A DNA stretch of 64,000 nucleotides, taken from positions 17,941,401 through 18,005,400 of the forward strand of contig NC_089766.1 of NCBI RefSeq assembly GCF_040412425.1, in the 5' to 3' direction. The stretch comes from Macrobrachium rosenbergii. Lineage: Eukaryota > Arthropoda > Malacostraca > Decapoda > Palaemonidae. The notes below the pieces were generated by a model. The model saw only the letters and a program-made list of their open reading frames with translations. It was not told the origin of the DNA and did no database searches. Of the stretch, positions 23,488-34,249 are shown one piece after another (the first letter of the stretch is position 1; each line of letters starts with the position of its first letter). The translations under genes were made by a program, and so were the position numbers.

Positions 23488-24195
23488 TAATAATAATAAT
23501 AGTAATGGAGCACTTACGAATCAGTATCATTAGAAAGGAAGATTGTGTCATCATTGTCGGGTGGTAAGCGGCACTCGAACTTCAGCCTTGGAGCAACGAA
23601 TGCGCCTGCTAGCGCGTGGGGACTTGGTAGACTCACGGCTGTAAATAAAAAAATAGATATTGCAACTTCATCCCCATAAAACCAAAGACTAATATTTAGA
23701 ACCTGTAGCTGGCTTTCGGGGTCTGATATTAGCGCCATTGGGTTAAACCCAGATTCCACAGACCAACAAAATGAGCGAGTGATTTGCCATATTCAAGTTC
23801 GGCTTTGAAAATGGTTTTACTTAGATTACAGCTGAAATAAAAGTGAAGTTTCATGGAATCAAATTAATGAACTTTGGCTTTCCCAAATGTGAACACGCCA
23901 AATTAAGTCTCAAGTCCGAATAGAAGAAGAAGGTTGATCATTACAACCAGTGGATTGGCGCTGATGTTCATGGGTTTAATGTAGCTCAAAAGTAATAAAG
24001 CAAGCAGAATCAGTTTCTGAAATTATAAGCAGCCAGAAGTTCTTAGTACCGAACGCCATTTCCAGGATTTCAGTCTTCTCCAGTCTCTTTTTACCGAAGT
24101 GCGTATTTCAGGTTTAATGAGAGAGTGAGAGAGAGAGGTTTTCATACTTTCAGTAAATTTTCTCTTTCAGTGCTCAGTCAGGTTTAATGTCGGTT
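23100..24195. other. No gene recognised; contains (AAT)n
   Basis: The interval holds a long (AAT)n tract at 23429-23502 with one interruption. Short minus-strand frames at 23180-23413 and 23514-23759 show no recognisable domain. Confidence 0.4.
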
Positions 24196-24206
24196 ATTTA
24201 AATTTA

Positions 24207-24478
24207 GGGTGCTACTTTGGCTTGTTATCTACGCGTCACCTACTGTACTTCGAGGTACTAGTATTAAACACCGTATGGTAAATGTAAAGTAGACGGCCTC
24301 ACGAAGATATCGTTTAATAATATCATTTGTCGACCACACAATATAGAAATGGGTTTATATAATATTTTGATCCCCGAGGGGTTAGTACTAAACACGGGGT
24401 CCCAAGGAGCTTCCGCCATGTTTAGTACTAGCACCTCGGAGTAGGTGACGCGTATAGATAACAAGCCAAGGTAGCACC
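24207..24478. mobile_element. Foldback MITE
   Basis: The left arm (GGGTGCTACTTTGGCTTGTT, then ATCTACGCGTCACCTACT) is inverted at 24410-24478, giving arms of about 65 bp with few mismatches. AAATTTA flanks both sides (24200-24206 and 24479-24485) and may be a target duplication, although it is itself an AT-rich palindrome. The loop contains inner TAGTACTAAACAC-type repeats. There is no coding capacity. Confidence 0.75.
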
Positions 24479-24484
24479 AAATTT

Positions 24485-24486
<2 letters not shown>

Positions 24487-24528
<42 letters not shown>
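24487..24528. repeat. (CT)n microsatellite
   Basis: A CT dinucleotide run directly follows the foldback MITE. Confidence 0.95.
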
Positions 24529-24529
<1 letters not shown>

Positions 24530-24530
<1 letters not shown>

Positions 24531-25520
24531 GCACAGACACAGACTATTGTGCCTTGGATAGATGTTGACTTCCGTCAAGGACGTAAATGTTTTTGCATCC
24601 ATTACTATTTTTTTCAAGCAGTTGGTAATATTTAGTCCCAACTCCGAAGCATGTCAAGATTAACGTCGCTGAAAACATCTGTTTGCTTATAGTAAAAACA
24701 CAATACTTCATCATAAGTAACCCTCATAAAACATTCGCCCAGTTAATACAAACCTTATGTATTCAATCATTCGAATCACAAAATTGTATAATGTAATCTA
24801 CTCTGATAATTTCCAAAGGTTGAAAGTTGAGCTCTGAAAGCATCCCGGGGATGTTCATGTAATGAAATTTATTTTATGTAATTTTTGTAACCGTCCCCAG
24901 TTCTTCCAAATAAATGTTTGTTGTTATTTTCCTTACAAAGAAATTTTCTGGTGTTTCCTTATCGGTTAAATTGTGTGAAATCAAACATTTCTCGAAGGAC
25001 TCAAGCGAAGTGAATGCTTATCTTCTGAGGATATTTTTAATTTTATTTAGATACTGAAATTACCCATTGATGTTCAGTTACTGAATGTTTCATCGTGCCT
25101 ACTGTAGGTCATGAGAAACAAGGAAATTATTGTATTAACCTAGGCATAGTATTTCTGATTTCATTATGAGTTACTTTACGCAGTAAATTGTAAGATATCA
25201 CTTCAGTCCCATTTCTCAAGGCAATTTTAAGTCGTTTGGCAGATTTCAGTTAATGAATGAAATAAAGAAAAAATGTCTACGTATCGCTGGCAAGTCAGTA
25301 AACAACGAAATCACTGTTTCTTGCTTTTTTCCGGTCCCACATCTCCCAGGGCGCTCTGCGAGACTCGAACTCACACGTATAAATAATACGAAGTACTTGC
25401 ATGTAAACTGACAAATCCACACTGTCGTTGCACTGAGATCAATGTCCTTGCACGCACAGGTATGGGTTTCTCTGAGTAAGGTTTGCCTTAAATTTTTCGA
25501 AAGCATTTCATGAAAACATA
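24530..25520. other. No gene recognised
   Basis: Ordinary AT-rich sequence without a supported exon, repeat unit or terminal inverted repeat. Confidence 0.3.
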
Positions 25521-25525
25521 ATCAG

Positions 25526-25553
25526 CAACCTTGTTAGAATCAGAATGACACGG

Positions 25554-25624
<71 letters not shown>

Positions 25625-25658
25625 AGCAACCTTGTTAGAATGAGAATGGTGAGGTACA

Positions 25659-25716
<58 letters not shown>
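25526..25716. repeat. Two (GA)n tracts in a tandem duplication
   Basis: CAGCAACCTTGTTAGAATCA precedes the first GA run (25556-25622). The same leader recurs at 25623-25645 before the second run (25661-25715). The whole leader-plus-GA module of about 100 bp has therefore been duplicated. Confidence 0.85.
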
Positions 25717-25718
<2 letters not shown>

Positions 25719-25726
25719 ACATTCAC

Positions 25727-25866
25727 CCACCATATCCAATCGCAACGTAGTGAAGCCAATTCCAATAGCCTGTGCCCAGCGTAGAAAAAATGTAATCCAG
25801 CTGATCTCTCATGTCGAACCAGAAGGCTGCAAATATACTTTCGTCAATGAACTCACCACTCGGACT
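25727..25866 (-). CDS. Candidate internal exon, function unknown
   Basis: The minus strand has an acceptor TTTCTTTTCAG ending at 25867 and a donor GTGAAT starting at 25726. The 140-nt interval between them is open and translates to GEFIDESIFAAFWFDMRDQL followed by DYIFSTLGTGYWNWLHYVAI. Aromatic residues and regular hydrophobic spacing suggest part of a membrane-associated protein. The family was not recognised and no neighbouring exons were found, so this could be chance. Confidence 0.3.
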
Positions 25867-25869
25867 CTG

Positions 25870-27285
25870 AAAAGAAATCCAAGTTGTATGAGAGGTAATG
25901 CTACAACAATTTATACGTCTAATCGCACACACAAAAAAGGACGTTCGCATCACAGCAGATAGAGGGTTTTGACTGACCGATGCGGCGGTCTTCGGAACAG
26001 TAGTGCGCACTGCGCTGGAGTGGTTGTACAGTTGTACTATCCAAGGGTCTACCATGGCGCAAGAGAGCCTGACGTTAATGGAACCTAAACAAGTCTCTTC
26101 CGCTACAAAGAGTGACCTTGATTTTAGGTTATGTCATTCAGAATTATCACGAATGCCCGGGTTATTTCTTTATTTATTCTCCAGGAGAGATTTCCTTTTG
26201 ATGTGGTCACATAACTCGATGGCAGATCAAGGTCTTTTCGATCCCTTGCAGCCTTGGGCAAAGCACGCCTCAGGCGGTTGGGGAACTGCAGAACTCGATT
26301 CAGTATTTGATTACTCCACTTATTCGCATTCCTTTCCTGTAATTTAGGTGAACACTGACCCTTGGTTTGGTCTGTACATAACGTATCCTCTACTTAGTAA
26401 AGGTATGAAAGAATTTAATCAGTGGTGGGATTCAAATATTTTGTCAGCCGGCTCTATCATAAAAAGCATGTCAAATTTGCTCCACTTAGGTTCAACGTTG
26501 ATCTTGGATTCTACCAAATAAAATGATCAATAATAATCATTTCAAATAAAATGCCTGGCCAGGCCCGTGCAGGCTTCTAGCCTAGGCCTAGATGAAATAA
26601 CGTCTTGTTGTGCATAATCATCAAACATATCTTGGTTTACCGAACCTGCTGAACCGCACAATCAGTTATATTATATTGTGGTCTGATAATACAAATTATA
26701 TAAGAATGTAAAGGGAAAGCAAGCACGGTATAGCACACCTGCTCGACCGCTTGTTGAAATACACGATAGGCCTATGCAATGAGTCACTAACAACACGTTA
26801 ATTAGCCAAATTTTGCTTAAGTTTCAGTGAACATATATCCGTATACATCTTCATAAAAATGAAATAGGTTTCAGTGATCATATATCCGTATACATCTTCA
26901 TAAAAAATGAAAAATACACTAATACACTTCTAACCAACATAAGGCAACACCTGGCTGTTTTGATCTAGGTTAAATGCTTTCACATTCGTGTCACTTAAAA
27001 AAATATATATATAATGACAAAATAATAACAGGCAACTCACAAGCCAGATGTGATGACAATGGAAAAGGCACAGCAATAATTTTGTTTTGGTTGACTTGCG
27101 ACGGAAATGGATTTAAAAAATATCTGATATAGTGAATAATATGATCGTCAGTAATGCCATCATTGGTAAGCAAATTGATGAAGTTAGATTCTTACAATAT
27201 ACAAATAAAATAAATTTATCTAAATGTAAATAAAAATTGATTTTCATTACTTCTCACAACAAAATTCTGACCGCAGATGACGTGC
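25870..27285. other. Gene-poor interval with a 47-bp tandem duplication
   Basis: An open frame at 26003-26347 has no recognisable domain and is considered noise. At 26821-26911 two near-identical 47-bp units lie in tandem (GTTTCAGTGA-CATATATCCG then TATACATCTTCATAAAAA). Confidence 0.45.
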
Positions 27286-27296
27286 AAACACGTGAG

Positions 27297-28902
27297 CAGT
27301 GTTGCCACATGTACGATAATATCGTACATGTACGATAAAAACGGCCTCGGTACGATAGCATTTTCCATTATCGTACGGTTTGTACGTTAATTCTAAGTAT
27401 ATATTTACAAATATATACAAATATAAGTGGTCGGTGAACTCCTCCATGGGTTCTTCCAAAGTTTACTGAGTTCAACAAATTTTTCCAGTCAGATAAAGCA
27501 GTAATAACAGTTCTCCATGGTATAAAGTGTCCATGCTATTCAGAGACCTCCTTCTCCCATATATGGACAGGACCTACAGTATGTAATGAAAACTGATCCA
27601 AATACTGCAAATCCTGAAAGACATGACAGGCATCTTAGTGACAGCCAAATGTACCTAGGAGTTAGTCATGCAGGGATTAAAAAACCCCTCCATACAGGAA
27701 AAGAAATCTCAACAGCAGGAGTTTTTTCAGAGGTGTAGAAATTTCCTTGTAGTGGCATGCACAGAAATAAGGAGGAGGTATAATTTCAATGATGGTGTCC
27801 TGTCAAAGTTAAACTGTCTCTGTCCAAAAAATGCTCTCTCATCAGAATTCAGAGAAAGAATCCCTTCCTTATTCCCTCTTGCATCTGAGCTTCCTCTGAT
27901 TGTACCCCCAGATGACCAATCACTACTTCAAAAGCTGTATGATCAATGGAGAATGTTTCCCATATTGCAACATGAACTTAAACATCTCGTTGATGAGTCA
28001 CCTGATAAGTTCTGGGGAGAGGTGTCCCAAAAAGAGTCTAGTTTTTCAGACCTAGCCAGTTTTGCTCTGACTGCTTTTTGCTTGCCGCACTCTAATGCTG
28101 AACGCGAACGAGTGTTCAGTAAAGTTAACCTCTTTAAAACTAAACAAAGAAACAGACTGAAAACAAGGACAGTTAATGGGGCTCTTCTCTCTGCTAGTTG
28201 CATCATAGGTTCAGGAGGGTCATGTGTTCATTTTACTCCTGCAAATGACATGTTTTCCAGAATAAATAATCATGCACAGTTATTCCAGAACATCAGAGAA
28301 CATGAATTTGATTTGGAAGAAGATTCTTAAAGATATACTTTACAATTATTATTGTTATTAATTTCTTTATCATGGGATAAGTATCAGTACCAGTCATGTT
28401 TAATTATATATATTTATTTTAAATTACTACTCAGTGATGCTATTTTTGGGGGTGTTTAAAGATATGTATGAGTGGGCCTATCAACTCACATATCTTCGTG
28501 TTAATTCGTTATCAGTTTAGTTTACATTATGGAAAGAAGTGACGTTCTAAGTTGTATACTTTTTTTTACCACAGTGTTAATACAATATAGTGATAATTTG
28601 TTCATAACAATTGTTCATAACATTAACTAATTATTCATATTTCCGTTTTTTTCGTTTTTGTAGAGAGAAATGTTTCATTTGTATTTTTTCTTAATTATGT
28701 AAATTGCAAAATATTAATGACTACAAAGAAATCATACATATATTCATTATTTTGTCAAATTATAAAAATGTGTTAAATATCAGAAACAGTGTAAGATAAT
28801 AATTACGATAAATTCTACAATTTTGTGCGATATTTTTACTGAAAAACCCATAATTTTGAGGAACCAGTACGATAATTCCAATCCGAGAGTGTGGCAACAC
28901 TG
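27297..28902 (+). mobile_element. hAT transposon with 8-bp target duplication
   Basis: The ends are CAGTGTTGCCACA on the left and TGTGGCAACACTG on the right, perfectly inverted. CACGTGAG flanks both (27289-27296 and 28903-28910), the 8-bp duplication expected for hAT. Inside both ends lie GTACGAT/ATCGTAC motifs, including a GTACGATAATATCGTAC palindrome near 27311. The 1,606-bp length is less than a full hAT, and only a C-terminal transposase segment remains. Confidence 0.92.
27668..28330 (+). CDS. Truncated hAT transposase with C-terminal dimerisation domain
   Basis: The 220-residue frame starts at an ATG just after an upstream stop. It contains CRNFLVVACTEIRRRYNF near residue 22. At about 115-170 comes FWGEVSQKESSFSDLASFAL, then PHSNAERERVFSKVNLFKTK followed by RNRLKTRTVNGALLSA. 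The ER-x-FS-VN-K-RNRL pattern is the hAT dimerisation region. The reading frame just upstream (QMYLGVSHAGI) also looks hAT-like but is one frame off, implying a frameshift near 27690. BED finger and most catalytic residues are absent, so the product is inactive as a transposase. Confidence 0.85.
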   Translation: MQGLKNPSIQEKKSQQQEFFQRCRNFLVVACTEIRRRYNFNDGVLSKLNCLCPKNALSSEFRERIPSLFPLASELPLIVPPDDQSLLQKLYDQWRMFPILQHELKHLVDESPDKFWGEVSQKESSFSDLASFALTAFCLPHSNAERERVFSKVNLFKTKQRNRLKTRTVNGALLSASCIIGSGGSCVHFTPANDMFSRINNHAQLFQNIREHEFDLEEDS

Positions 28903-28921
28903 CACGTGAGTCAAAAAAGTT

Positions 28922-29195
28922 AAGTATACCTTAGTTTAACCAGACCACTGAGCTGATTAACAGCTCTCCTAGGGCTGGCCCGAAGGATTAGACTTATTTA
29001 ACGTGTCTAAGAACCAATTGGTTACTCAGCAACGGGACCTACAGCTTATTGTGGAATCCGAACCACATTATAGCGAGAAAATAATTTCTGTCACCAGAAA
29101 TAAATTCCTCTAACTCTTCATCAGCCGGCCGGAGACTCAAACCCTGGCCTAGCGAGTGCTAGTCCACAGCTCAACCGACTCGCCCAACGAAGAGC
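28922..29195 (-). mobile_element. tRNA-derived SINE
   Basis: Minus strand: a tRNA-like head at about 29190-29120. Its A-box-like match (TGGGCGAGTCGG) is at 29185-29174 and its B-box-like match (GGTTTGAGTCT) at 29143-29133. The body runs through GGTTCGGATTCCACAATAAG, CAACGGGACC (reversed) and ATCCTTCGGGCCAGCCCTAG. The tail ends CTAAGGTATACTTAAC. It begins about 12 bp beyond the hAT target duplication. The same family is present at 57937-58205. Confidence 0.8.
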
Positions 29196-29463
29196 TAGAA
29201 CAGCAATGTCAAAATAATTGCCAGTGGTCGGGTCAGGGCATCTCCAGAAATCTAACCTCTTTGCCTACAGATGCCCATTTAAAAAGGCCTATAAATGATA
29301 AATGTCGGCCGGACAGCGGTACGATTTAGGCCGCTTCTGCGCGTGACGTCATCCACGCCCTTTCCCTCAAAGGAACCCTCGTGTACTGTATATTATCAAC
29401 CTTATTTTCCTTTTTTATTCACTCATTATCCATTTCTAATCAAATATTTTTTTTTCTTTATGA

Positions 29464-29466
<3 letters not shown>

Positions 29467-29525
<59 letters not shown>
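29467..29525. repeat. (CT)n microsatellite
   Basis: An uninterrupted CT dinucleotide run. Confidence 0.95.
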
Positions 29526-29528
<3 letters not shown>

Positions 29529-29951
29529 GGAAATTGTTGATTTTGTTTTTATGAAATCACTCTTCAGCAATGTAACATTATCAGAGGAAACATGGAACAA
29601 CAAAATAATTTCAGCTCATTTTTTATCTAGAAGTATAAATAAGGTATAATTTACAGTTTTATAAACAAGTTCTTAGTTTATTTATAATTCAGGATATTCT
29701 AATGAAATTTTTTTTAACTATATAACCTCCTGTATGCCTCAGGGATTCTTCCTCGGTTACAGAACTTGCAGGTGTTTCATTCCCTTTGCCTGTTTCAGTT
29801 ACTTCAAGAATCTCATCACCTTCTTCCATTCACGATTCTTGATTAAATTCAGTATCTCTTAAAATGAGACTAGTGAGACAAATTTCTAAAGCAATTTCTC
29901 GTTCTTTGTCTGCAGTTTTCCCGTGTAGGTGAACTCTTAGACACTAATGTA

Positions 29952-31134
29952 TTAGACACAGTCTTGATTTTCATCGCATTTAGTACTATTACATTTTTCA
30001 CTTATCAGGGCTACTTCTTTCCCTGACAAATATTTTTTCAGTCTGTACTTGAAACTTACTGCACTGGGATGATCATGTGGCCCGCTCATCTGCCTAATAC
30101 AAGCAAATAAATGCTCCAGACTATCCTGATTAAGCCTCCTTGTTAGGCTATAATCGACTTCATAAGACGTCTTAAGCATTTCAAACAGGCCTATAACCCT
30201 TTTTGAAATGGATAGAGGTGTTTCTTTTCTGCCAATCCATTGATACGACTACTGAAACCTTTAATCACTTTCATTGTTGACATGATATAAATCATTTTGT
30301 TCACAACACTTGCCTGATACTTCAAATTTACATCAAAAGCACATCTAGTAGCTTTATTGCCTTTCATAGGTGAAGAATTCATATGAGCCTCGATGGCTCG
30401 GTTGGTAGAAGCAGCAACCTTAGACTTCATAGGAGTTTGTGGCGAGGGTTCAATCCCCGCAGCCGACCAGTCAGAGAAGGCGGACACTTTGCTATCCATG
30501 TAGACACCACGGGATTACGTATATAATCAACGGATAGGTTTGCTGAAAGCAAATGGGTGTTACAGACTAATACACACATAAACAAAGTCACTCCAACATC
30601 TTCTAAATACATAACAGACACCTCACAAGTCTCGAACTGTCGACCTACCCGCCCAGTTCTCCTCGCTGCTGGGAGAAAGGGAGTTGGGGATTTGGTACAA
30701 TACATGTACACATTCGCTAGCGGGGTCTAAGCGATGTCAGGCAGGGCAGCCGATCGAGGCTACGGCCTACCCCACCACCAAATGAAAGTCCTTCAAAAGA
30801 AGGGATAGTGCTTACCCCATATAAAAATGGGGAAAAAAAGCACATTAAAAACGAAGATAGATGAAGAATTCATAATATCAAACCATTCATCCAATAACGA
30901 TATGAGCTGAGATGTTGCTTTCCATTCAATATTCTTGAAAAGACCCTTTTCACCTCGAGAATCAAGAGCATCACCGCAATTTCTTGACAGTAACTCTGCA
31001 GCATATTTAACACGCTGCCGTTCTGACCCCTGAACGTCTAAGTGAATATGACTCATTTTGTAAGCCAGTCCATACTCTGGCCAGTTGTTGGGCATTTTCA
31101 TAGGAAAAGCGACTGAATAATGAAAAGAAAACAA
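29952..31134 (-). pseudogene. P-element-like (THAP9-type) transposase, C-terminal half
   Basis: Reading down the minus strand, HIHLDVQGSERQRVKYAAEL is followed by LSRNCGDAL and LISLLDEWFDIMNSS. After a 478-bp insertion, the same Met-Asn-Ser-Ser continues into PMKGNKATRCAFDVNLKYQA and LYPFQKG. A one-base frameshift near 30195 leads to IGLFEMLKTSYEVDYSLTRR, then LNQDSLEHLFACIRQMSGPH and DHPSAVSFKYRLKKYL. RLNQD-LE-F-IR and the downstream DHP match the C-terminal catalytic region of P-element transposases. P elements move by cut-and-paste with a GTP-dependent transposase. The N-terminal THAP and GTP-binding parts are not seen. Confidence 0.8.
30384..30861 (+). mobile_element. tRNA-derived SINE inserted in the P-like transposase
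   Basis: TGAAGAATTCATA occurs at 30371-30383 and again at 30862-30874, flanking the 478-bp insertion exactly. The 5' head is tRNA-like, with an A box TGGCTCGGTTGG (30394-30405) and a B box GGTTCAATCCC (30447-30457) about 41 bases apart. The 3' end is A-rich (GGGGAAAAAAAGCACATTAA). These are the hallmarks of LINE-mobilised SINE insertion. It differs in sequence from the SINE at 28922. Confidence 0.9.
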
Positions 31135-31520
31135 TATCCTTGGACAAATATAGCAGGTGGATCTTAGACACGTGGATGCAGTCAGTGACTATTGTTTACT
31201 GAATTAGTGCCTAGACACAAGCTTTGACATGGTTTGACTGACGTCACTGACCGCGACCTTTACATTATCATCTGCGCGCCGGCCCAAGGAGGTTGAATCT
31301 GACGGCCGACCCTTTTGGGGTAGACTTCGTATTTTTATACTCGTATAATTGGAATATCCTTCAGAGCTTAGCAACCCCAGTTTTTCTCTGTTATTTTTTT
31401 AGAAAGTTTGTTGATTCAAGAGCAAACAAATGGTTTTCCTTGACATATATACTGCATAAGTCTTCCCCTGTATAGTAGGATAAGTTCATCGAGACATCTG
31501 GTGACTTCCCTCGCACTCTC

Positions 31521-31835
31521 TCAAGCTTCATCCATTTGTTCATTCCGCACAACAATCGCAGCAATGCTCACAACAATCGTAATGTCTCGAAGAACATCAC
31601 TCATCATTTGTAGTTGATTTTTCCCATCCACCAATTCATTTTTCATTGAATGGAACCCATCAATACAAACATGGTAGATGTACGCTAATTTCCTGATGGT
31701 CTCTCCACTGAGTTCATCTAAGAAAACACACTCTTGGCGATACCACCTATTACGATCACATCGTATCCGATCCTTTTCCTCTCCTCTATCAGATCGGCAA
31801 CAGGAGCAAGTCAACACGTCCTTTTTAAAAGGCAT
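31521..31835 (-). pseudogene. PHD-finger-like LINE ORF1 fragment
   Basis: The 104-residue frame starts at an ATG. It contains C-x2-C (CSCC), then IRCDRNRWYRQECVFL, which resembles the I-C-x-W-H-x2-C half of a PHD finger. A Lys/Asn/Glu-rich helical stretch follows (MKNELVDGKNQLQMMSDVLR). Such PHD plus coiled-coil proteins are common as ORF1 of arthropod LINEs. Several metal ligands are replaced (Tyr and Arg where His is expected), so it is probably decayed. A host PHD gene is a less likely alternative. Confidence 0.4.
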
Positions 31836-32099
31836 GATGCACTATCACTGAGTCATATTTTCTATTACACTGGTTTTTTAATGTACGACATAACCAATTT
31901 CATCTGGAGAAAAGGGGAGAGTATTTATTTGCCTTGTATGCGGGAGCAACGCTGCCGCCCTCTTCCCCTCTTCCCATGATACCGTACATATAGATCATAT
32001 AGGCCTATTATTCCATAGCTCGAATATATTTTCCCACATTCTCATATTCCCAGGCAATTTCCTTTTCTTTTACATACGAACAATATTTCTGTAAACATT

Positions 32100-32103
<4 letters not shown>

Positions 32104-32171
<68 letters not shown>
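32104..32171. repeat. (AAT)n microsatellite
   Basis: An uninterrupted AAT trinucleotide run. Confidence 0.95.
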
Positions 32172-32173
<2 letters not shown>

Positions 32174-32592
32174 ACTACGCAATTCCCAACGTTGAGAAAA
32201 TTGTTCCCACTTAGTATAATTTTACCTAAAGCGACATACAATAATGCAGTTTAAATATGGAAACTGAAAGGGTTGAAAGTATGAAATAAATAAGGATAAA
32301 ATCAATACTGTCCTATGCTATCGCTTGCTAACGCCACCAGCAGCATTAATAGACAGGTTAACGTATGAAATAAGCGATAAATCAATAGCTAAATAAAGGT
32401 AGTTAACTATCCAACAAAATGGATAAATAATTGTAGGTCAAAACAAATAAACGTAGACAGACACACAGATAAACACACACACGTATATATGTGTGTGTAT
32501 GTACGTATGCATGTTACGGCTTCGTAGTTACAAGCATATCCAAAAAAAGCGCGAAGAATTCGAGAAGTTAAGAGGGCATTGTGGTTATTAGA

Positions 32593-32733
<141 letters not shown>

Positions 32734-33149
32734 AAATGTGTGTGTGTGAAAGTCATAGGTTGCTTATGCATAACTGGAATCCGTAGTGTAGTGCATCATG
32801 GTCCTAGGCCGGAAAACAAACAAGCCTGTGCCTGCGTACAGGACGTGCCACTGAATACAAGATGTATTGTGCTTGGAAGCAAAATACATAATCACTGATA
32901 CTTGAGAGCAGTAAAAAATTCCACATTTTTCGTTTCAAGTTGTTTTTGTAGCGACAGTTCAGAGTAGAATATCAAGCATCCCGCTGTAAAACCTACCGTG
33001 TACCTTCACTTATTTATGACGTTATGACACCAAAATCAAATAGAATGCATGCGTAATAGGAAACACGATATTAAACAACGAGGAAAGCGTTTAAAATTCG
33101 GGCAATTTCCAAGAAAAATCGTGTGGAACAGAATAGAAATGCATGCAAT

Positions 33150-33151
<2 letters not shown>

Positions 33152-33213
<62 letters not shown>

Positions 33214-33315
33214 CTGCTTTTGTGTGAGCATAGGCTTATTTATGGAGATACTTAATTCATTATAGTTTCTTTGAGATAATGATTGATAATATATTTATAA
33301 AGTATGTTTTAGAAG

Positions 33316-33374
<59 letters not shown>
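33152..33374. repeat. Two (GA)n tracts
   Basis: GA runs at 33152-33211 and 33318-33374 are separated by about 106 bp of unrelated AT-rich sequence. Confidence 0.95.
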
Positions 33375-33377
<3 letters not shown>

Positions 33378-33735
33378 GGGTACTTGTGACGGGAATAAGG
33401 GTGAAGAGTGACCATAGTATTCAAATTAACCCTCTAAGAAATTCATACCATATGTATTCTTGATTTGATTCGACGGTTGCTGTGGCATCTAAAGGTAGTA
33501 AAAAAGGAAGGTGAAACATTCAGCCAAAAGCTATGTGATAGTCTTATTTTCTCGATACAGTAGTATTATTTACTTTTGAAAATCAATTTTCATCGACAAG
33601 AGATTGAGAAAACATTGTTAATATCAATGTAATTCCTTGTTGCTAAATTTTTTTTTTTTATGAATATTGGTGATATTCGGTGTTGGTATTTTCGTCTATT
33701 TGCGATATATATTTTTTGTATCTCAATTTCTGGGT

Positions 33736-34240
33736 TCAACAGAGAAAATATTCAACCGTCGAGGCGAAGTGGAAGAATTTCAGCAGGATTATGGGGACGG
33801 ATGGCTGCATGTGGCCCAGGGGAGCTGATTCACATCGACAAGCGTTCAACCGGACAGCAACATGTAGAAACTCTTGATGAAGTCCTGATCCCATCGGTGA
33901 GGAAACTCCTCCTACCAGATCATATGCCAGTCTATCTTGTAACGGACAACTCTTCTGTTCATAACTCAAAAGTGGTCAGTGGATGGTTTGCGGAACAGAA
34001 CGATGCCTGCGAAATCTCCTGACCTCAATCCGAGTGAAAATCTTTGGGGACAAATGGTAAGGGAATGGGATATTGGGGCATTAAAAACAAAACCTGCGCT
34101 GATCAAAAACTGCTTGCCAATGTAGGAATCATTAAGGCCGAAAAAAAGGGATGAATAATTATTGTCAAACGCTAGTAGATTCAATGCCAAATAGGCTAAG
34201 AGCTGTGATTGACAATGATGGAGGTCATACTAATATTAGA
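33736..34240 (+). pseudogene. Tc1/mariner transposase relic
   Basis: RRSGRISAGLWGRMAACGPG is followed by ETLDEVLIPSVRKLL and VYLVTDNSSVHNSKVVSGWF. The second catalytic Asp lies in VTDNSSVH. A frameshift near 34005 leads to MPAKSPDLNPSENLWGQMVR, which carries the third acidic residue (Glu). After further frame changes NYCQTLVDSMPNRLRAVIDN and GGHT close the protein. The Asp-to-Glu spacing is a few residues short of the usual 34. The N-terminal helix-turn-helix region and inverted termini were not found. Confidence 0.82.
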
Positions 34241-34249
34241 CTTAGTTTT

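Larger units (their letters stand above)
29304..31310. other. Possible termini of the P-like element
   Basis: GTCGGCCG (29304-29311) followed 40 bp later by TGACGTCA (29344-29351) is mirrored on the other side. There TGACGTCA (31239-31246) and CGGCCGAC (31303-31310) have the inverse order and a 64-bp spacing. The pair brackets the transposase relic. TGACGTCA is itself palindromic, so the evidence is suggestive only. Confidence 0.3.

Noticed and set aside
26003..26347. 114-residue plus-strand frame as a gene
   Set aside because: No domain, no splice context and no hint of conservation. Length is compatible with chance.
30394..30457. Functional tRNA gene
   Set aside because: A and B boxes are present but the acceptor stem is not closed, and the sequence is the head of a 478-bp SINE with its own target duplication.
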